From positions 20,467,967 to 20,531,966 of the forward strand of contig JBANSL010000004.1 of assembly GCA_037127255.1 (NCBI GenBank): 64,000 bases of DNA, in the 5' to 3' direction. A program made the position numbers and the translations under genes. This document shows positions 61,490 to 64,000 of this stretch, in pieces; positions within the stretch are counted from its first letter, which is position 1, and each line of letters begins with the position of its first letter. The notes under the pieces were generated by a model that worked only from the letters and a program-made list of their open reading frames with translations, did no database searches and was not told where the DNA came from. This DNA is from Persicaria tinctoria. Lineage: Eukaryota > Streptophyta > Magnoliopsida > Caryophyllales > Polygonaceae.

Positions 61490-62734
61490 TAGTATGACCT
61501 CTACCCTGACATTTAAAGCACACAATGTCCCTAGATCTAGTAGTAGAGGGGTTAGGATTACTCCCTTTGGGACCAGTAGATGTCCCGGATGAATCTCAGC
61601 CAGTCCAAGGCGCCTTACCCTTGTCACAAGTTGTAGGGTTGGTTCGGCCATCTCCTCTCCCTGGGGCTTGGTTCGGCCGAGAGGTGTAACCACCGTCAGA
61701 CCGCCCTTGGGATTGTTGTGGCTAGTTTTGGCGCTAAGGTTGGGGTTGTCCACTCGTCATCCTTCCGCCTTGGTTCCTGTATCTAGCTCCACATTCAACT
61801 TTAATAGCTAAATGCAATAATTCAGTAGGAGTAGAGTAAGGAAAACAATCTATATCATGAGCTAAGGCGAGATGCAAAATACGAAGAAACCTAGCATTTG
61901 TATCCTCATAAGGTTCAACAACATTAGCTCTAGCCATGGTTTCTTGCATAAGATTAAAGGTTTCCTCAACAGATTTATTACCTTGGTAAAGGTTTTCTAG
62001 GCGTTGTCTAAGCTCTCTAGCATAATGGTGAGGGACAAACCTATTTCTCATCAAAGCTTTCAATTGGTTCCAAGACGCGATAGGCGCATCAAGGGCTCTT
62101 CTTCTTTCCTTAATCACATTATCCCACCAAATAAGAGCAAATCCTTGAAATTCTAAAGAAGCCAATTGAACTTTCTTAGGTTCAGAAAAATTGTGACAGA
62201 TCCAGATTTGTTCCATTTTAGTTTCCCAGTCTATATATGCATCTGGATATGTCTTACCATCAAAGGAAGGAATTTTTACCTTAACCTTACCTATGTCGTC
62301 CTGATCAGGATCTCTAGGCTCACGATATTGGTAACGTCCTCCTTTGTCATTCCGCCTCTAGCGTTGATCCCAATAGTCCTCCTCTTGGAAGTCATCGTCA
62401 CGGTCCGAGTAGTAGAACTCTTCCTGGAAGCCACGACCTCTACCTCTTCCCCGTCCATGCCCATGCGCATTAGCAAATCCGTTATTTCTACCATTTCTCT
62501 CCCCTCGTGGAGAGTTGTTCTCTTCAAATAAGGGATTATTCAAATTAGGGTTAGGAGGAGGGTTATGATTTCAGACTTCCCTTTCATCATTAGGCTGATC
62601 GTCACGCACTCACGCCTATGATTACCTTGACCACCAAGGTTATTAGAACCCGTCGGTCTAGCTTCCAATGTCGTTAACTTATCCATCATTGCCGCCAAGG
62701 TGGCGTTGAGAGTGTTCATTTTGTTATTGAACAC
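61490..62734 (-). pseudogene. Ty3 gag with zinc knuckle, frameshifted
   Basis: The retrotransposon gag domain is clear at 62216-61734 (KKVQLASLEFQGFALIWWDN, LMRNRFVPHHYARELRQRL, FNLMQETMARANV). Upstream is a basic GRGRGRGRGF stretch. The CCHC zinc knuckle CFKCQGRGHTMKDC is present but split by a 7-bp tandem duplication (61478-61491), which shifts the frame between gag and protease. Other frameshifts occur within gag. Confidence 0.88.
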
Positions 62735-62899
62735 CGCGACGGATATAGTTACTTCGGAATTGTTGGCATCGTTGCCATTGTTGGCATTGTTCGGGTTGTT
62801 AACCTACCAAGACATCGCAAATAAAACAAACACGGAACTATGTCAAGATTAGCAAATAAAACAACTCACAATGTGTTTCTCTCACACTCGTCTCTCGAA

Positions 62900-64000
62900 T
62901 TGGTATGACAAGCTTGTTGGGGCAATCCGCTTTGGGCAAATCAACACTCAAGCAAAGACTTAGCAATCAAAAGAAAGTAATCAAGAGAAAGAACAAAGAA
63001 ACAAGCAACAAGGGACTGAACAATAGCAAGAACACTCGATAAAAGGTTGTCGTATTCGACAGGAGCTGACACTCGAGCAGCATTGGAGCGGCACTCGACC
63101 AGAACAAATGACACTCGACCAGAACTTGAATGGCACTCCACACGTGAAAATTGCCACTCGACACGAACTGTAATGGCACTCGACAATACTGGACACAAAA
63201 AGAACAAAAGAAAATAAAGAAAAGAAGAGAAGAACTTGGATTTTTACCTCTTTTTGATTCAAACCCTTAGCAAGGACGTTTTAGTTGCAAGGTATGGCTT
63301 AAAAAAAATAATTTTGTGTTTTGGGAGGTATGTGTTTGAGATTTTCACTAGGGCTATGGAATTTCACCAAAATTAGTCCTTGAAAGTTCTTGCACTAGAT
63401 CTCAACAATCCCTTTTTTTTAAGCTACTTTTGCCCCTAGTGAATTTTATCCTCCTAGGTCAAAGCTTGAATGTAATTTTTTTTTAAACAATTTTGGACTT
63501 TTTTTTTTTTTTACTAATGAAAGAAACTATCTATGAAATAAAAAGGACTCTTGAAAATTTAAACTATGGTGAAAGAAAAAAAAATAAAATTTATGTAGCC
63601 CTATGAAATATATATAATTAAGGTTTGGCTATCTTAGGTAAGTAGATCTATCTAAGACCTTTTATAATCTATGATAGATAAAAATAATTTAATCTACCAA
63701 AAATTAAAATTAAATAAGGAAATAAAATAGATAACAAATAGGCTAAGATAGAAAGCAACTAGGGTTAGGAAACCTCTTGTGGGCTTGGAATGACAAGTGC
63801 CGAATAGGAGATTTGTCAACCACTTGTGTCGGCTGCACATGCAAGACACCACTCGTGCTTATGCTTTTGTGGACACGGCTACTGTTGGACAAGGCTTGAA
63901 GGCTTCAATATGGCTATGTGGTCTCGGCTAATATGTGTTTAATTAGGCTAATTGCAACCACAATCATCACAAACAAACAAACAAAGGTTAATGCAATCAA
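62900..64000 (-). repeat. Probable 5' LTR region with a CACTCGAC word cluster
   Basis: AT-rich DNA with a cluster of six words like GGCACTCGAC(C/A) at 63055-63190. The position relative to gag and the composition suggest the 5' LTR and leader. I found no convincing primer-binding site, and the outer end is outside the window. Confidence 0.4.

Larger units (their letters stand above)
59175..64000 (-). mobile_element. Deleted Ty3/gypsy retrotransposon, minus strand, cut by the window edge
   Basis: From right to left: a probable 5' LTR region (about 62930 onwards), gag (62734-61490), protease and fragments of reverse transcriptase (61483-59957), and a probable 3' LTR (about 59950-59175) ending CCCCGTATCA on the minus strand. 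The reverse transcriptase core, RNase H and integrase are missing, so the copy cannot move by itself. The right LTR is not complete here, so the LTR pairing was not checked. Confidence 0.78.

Overview
This is eukaryotic, plant nuclear DNA, almost certainly from a eudicot. The evidence is spliced genes with GT-AG introns, AT-rich intergenic DNA, plant gene families (an OTS-type SUMO protease, an IQ+BAG co-chaperone, a plastid-type RlmN-like enzyme, an ARF GTPase) and a dense load of plant transposons. I see no operons, bacterial genes or CRISPR array. I cannot name the species.

Four host genes appear intact, and I rebuilt each exon by exon with the reading frame closing. They are a SUMO protease of the OTS1/OTS2 type (9664-16084, +, 14 coding exons, 530 aa); a radical-SAM RlmN-like enzyme, probably plastid-targeted (16702-19515, -, 9 exons, 447 aa), convergent with the protease gene; an IQ/BAG-domain co-chaperone like Arabidopsis BAG8 (51160-52770, +, 2 exons, 487 aa); and an ARF1-class GTPase (53604-55319, -, 6 coding exons, 181 aa). 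Two introns, one in the RlmN-like gene and one in ARF, use GC-AG instead of GT-AG splice sites.

The rest is mostly mobile DNA. 1-9.5 kb: an LTR fragment, a decayed gag-like region, a solo LTR with its target-site duplication, and a LINE RNase H relic. 11.4-12.3 kb: a 5'-truncated LINE in an intron of the SUMO protease gene, with an 18-bp duplication. 19.8-20.4 kb: a diverged minisatellite and a 100-bp SINE with a 15-bp duplication. 20.9-34.4 kb: a tandem array split by a Helitron (21513-33898), itself split by a non-autonomous LTR retrotransposon (23229-32026, minus strand). 34.4-43.6 kb: two small Helitrons facing each other, a LINE with a 17-bp duplication, a LINE-derived non-autonomous element, a second tandem array and a Helitron carrying a Stowaway MITE. 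43.7-51.0 kb: a near full-length dead LINE ending about 125 bp before the BAG gene. 56-64 kb: a degenerate repeat, a single decayed exon of an MTB/METTL14-like m6A methyltransferase gene, a SINE-like sequence, and a Ty3/gypsy element with most of its reverse transcriptase deleted.

I found no clear new biochemical system. The most informative structures are the nested Helitron locus with a restorable target site, tandem arrays that look built from Helitron 5' ends, the two GC-AG introns, the MTB exon relic, and LTR-like regions each carrying its own cluster of short words.
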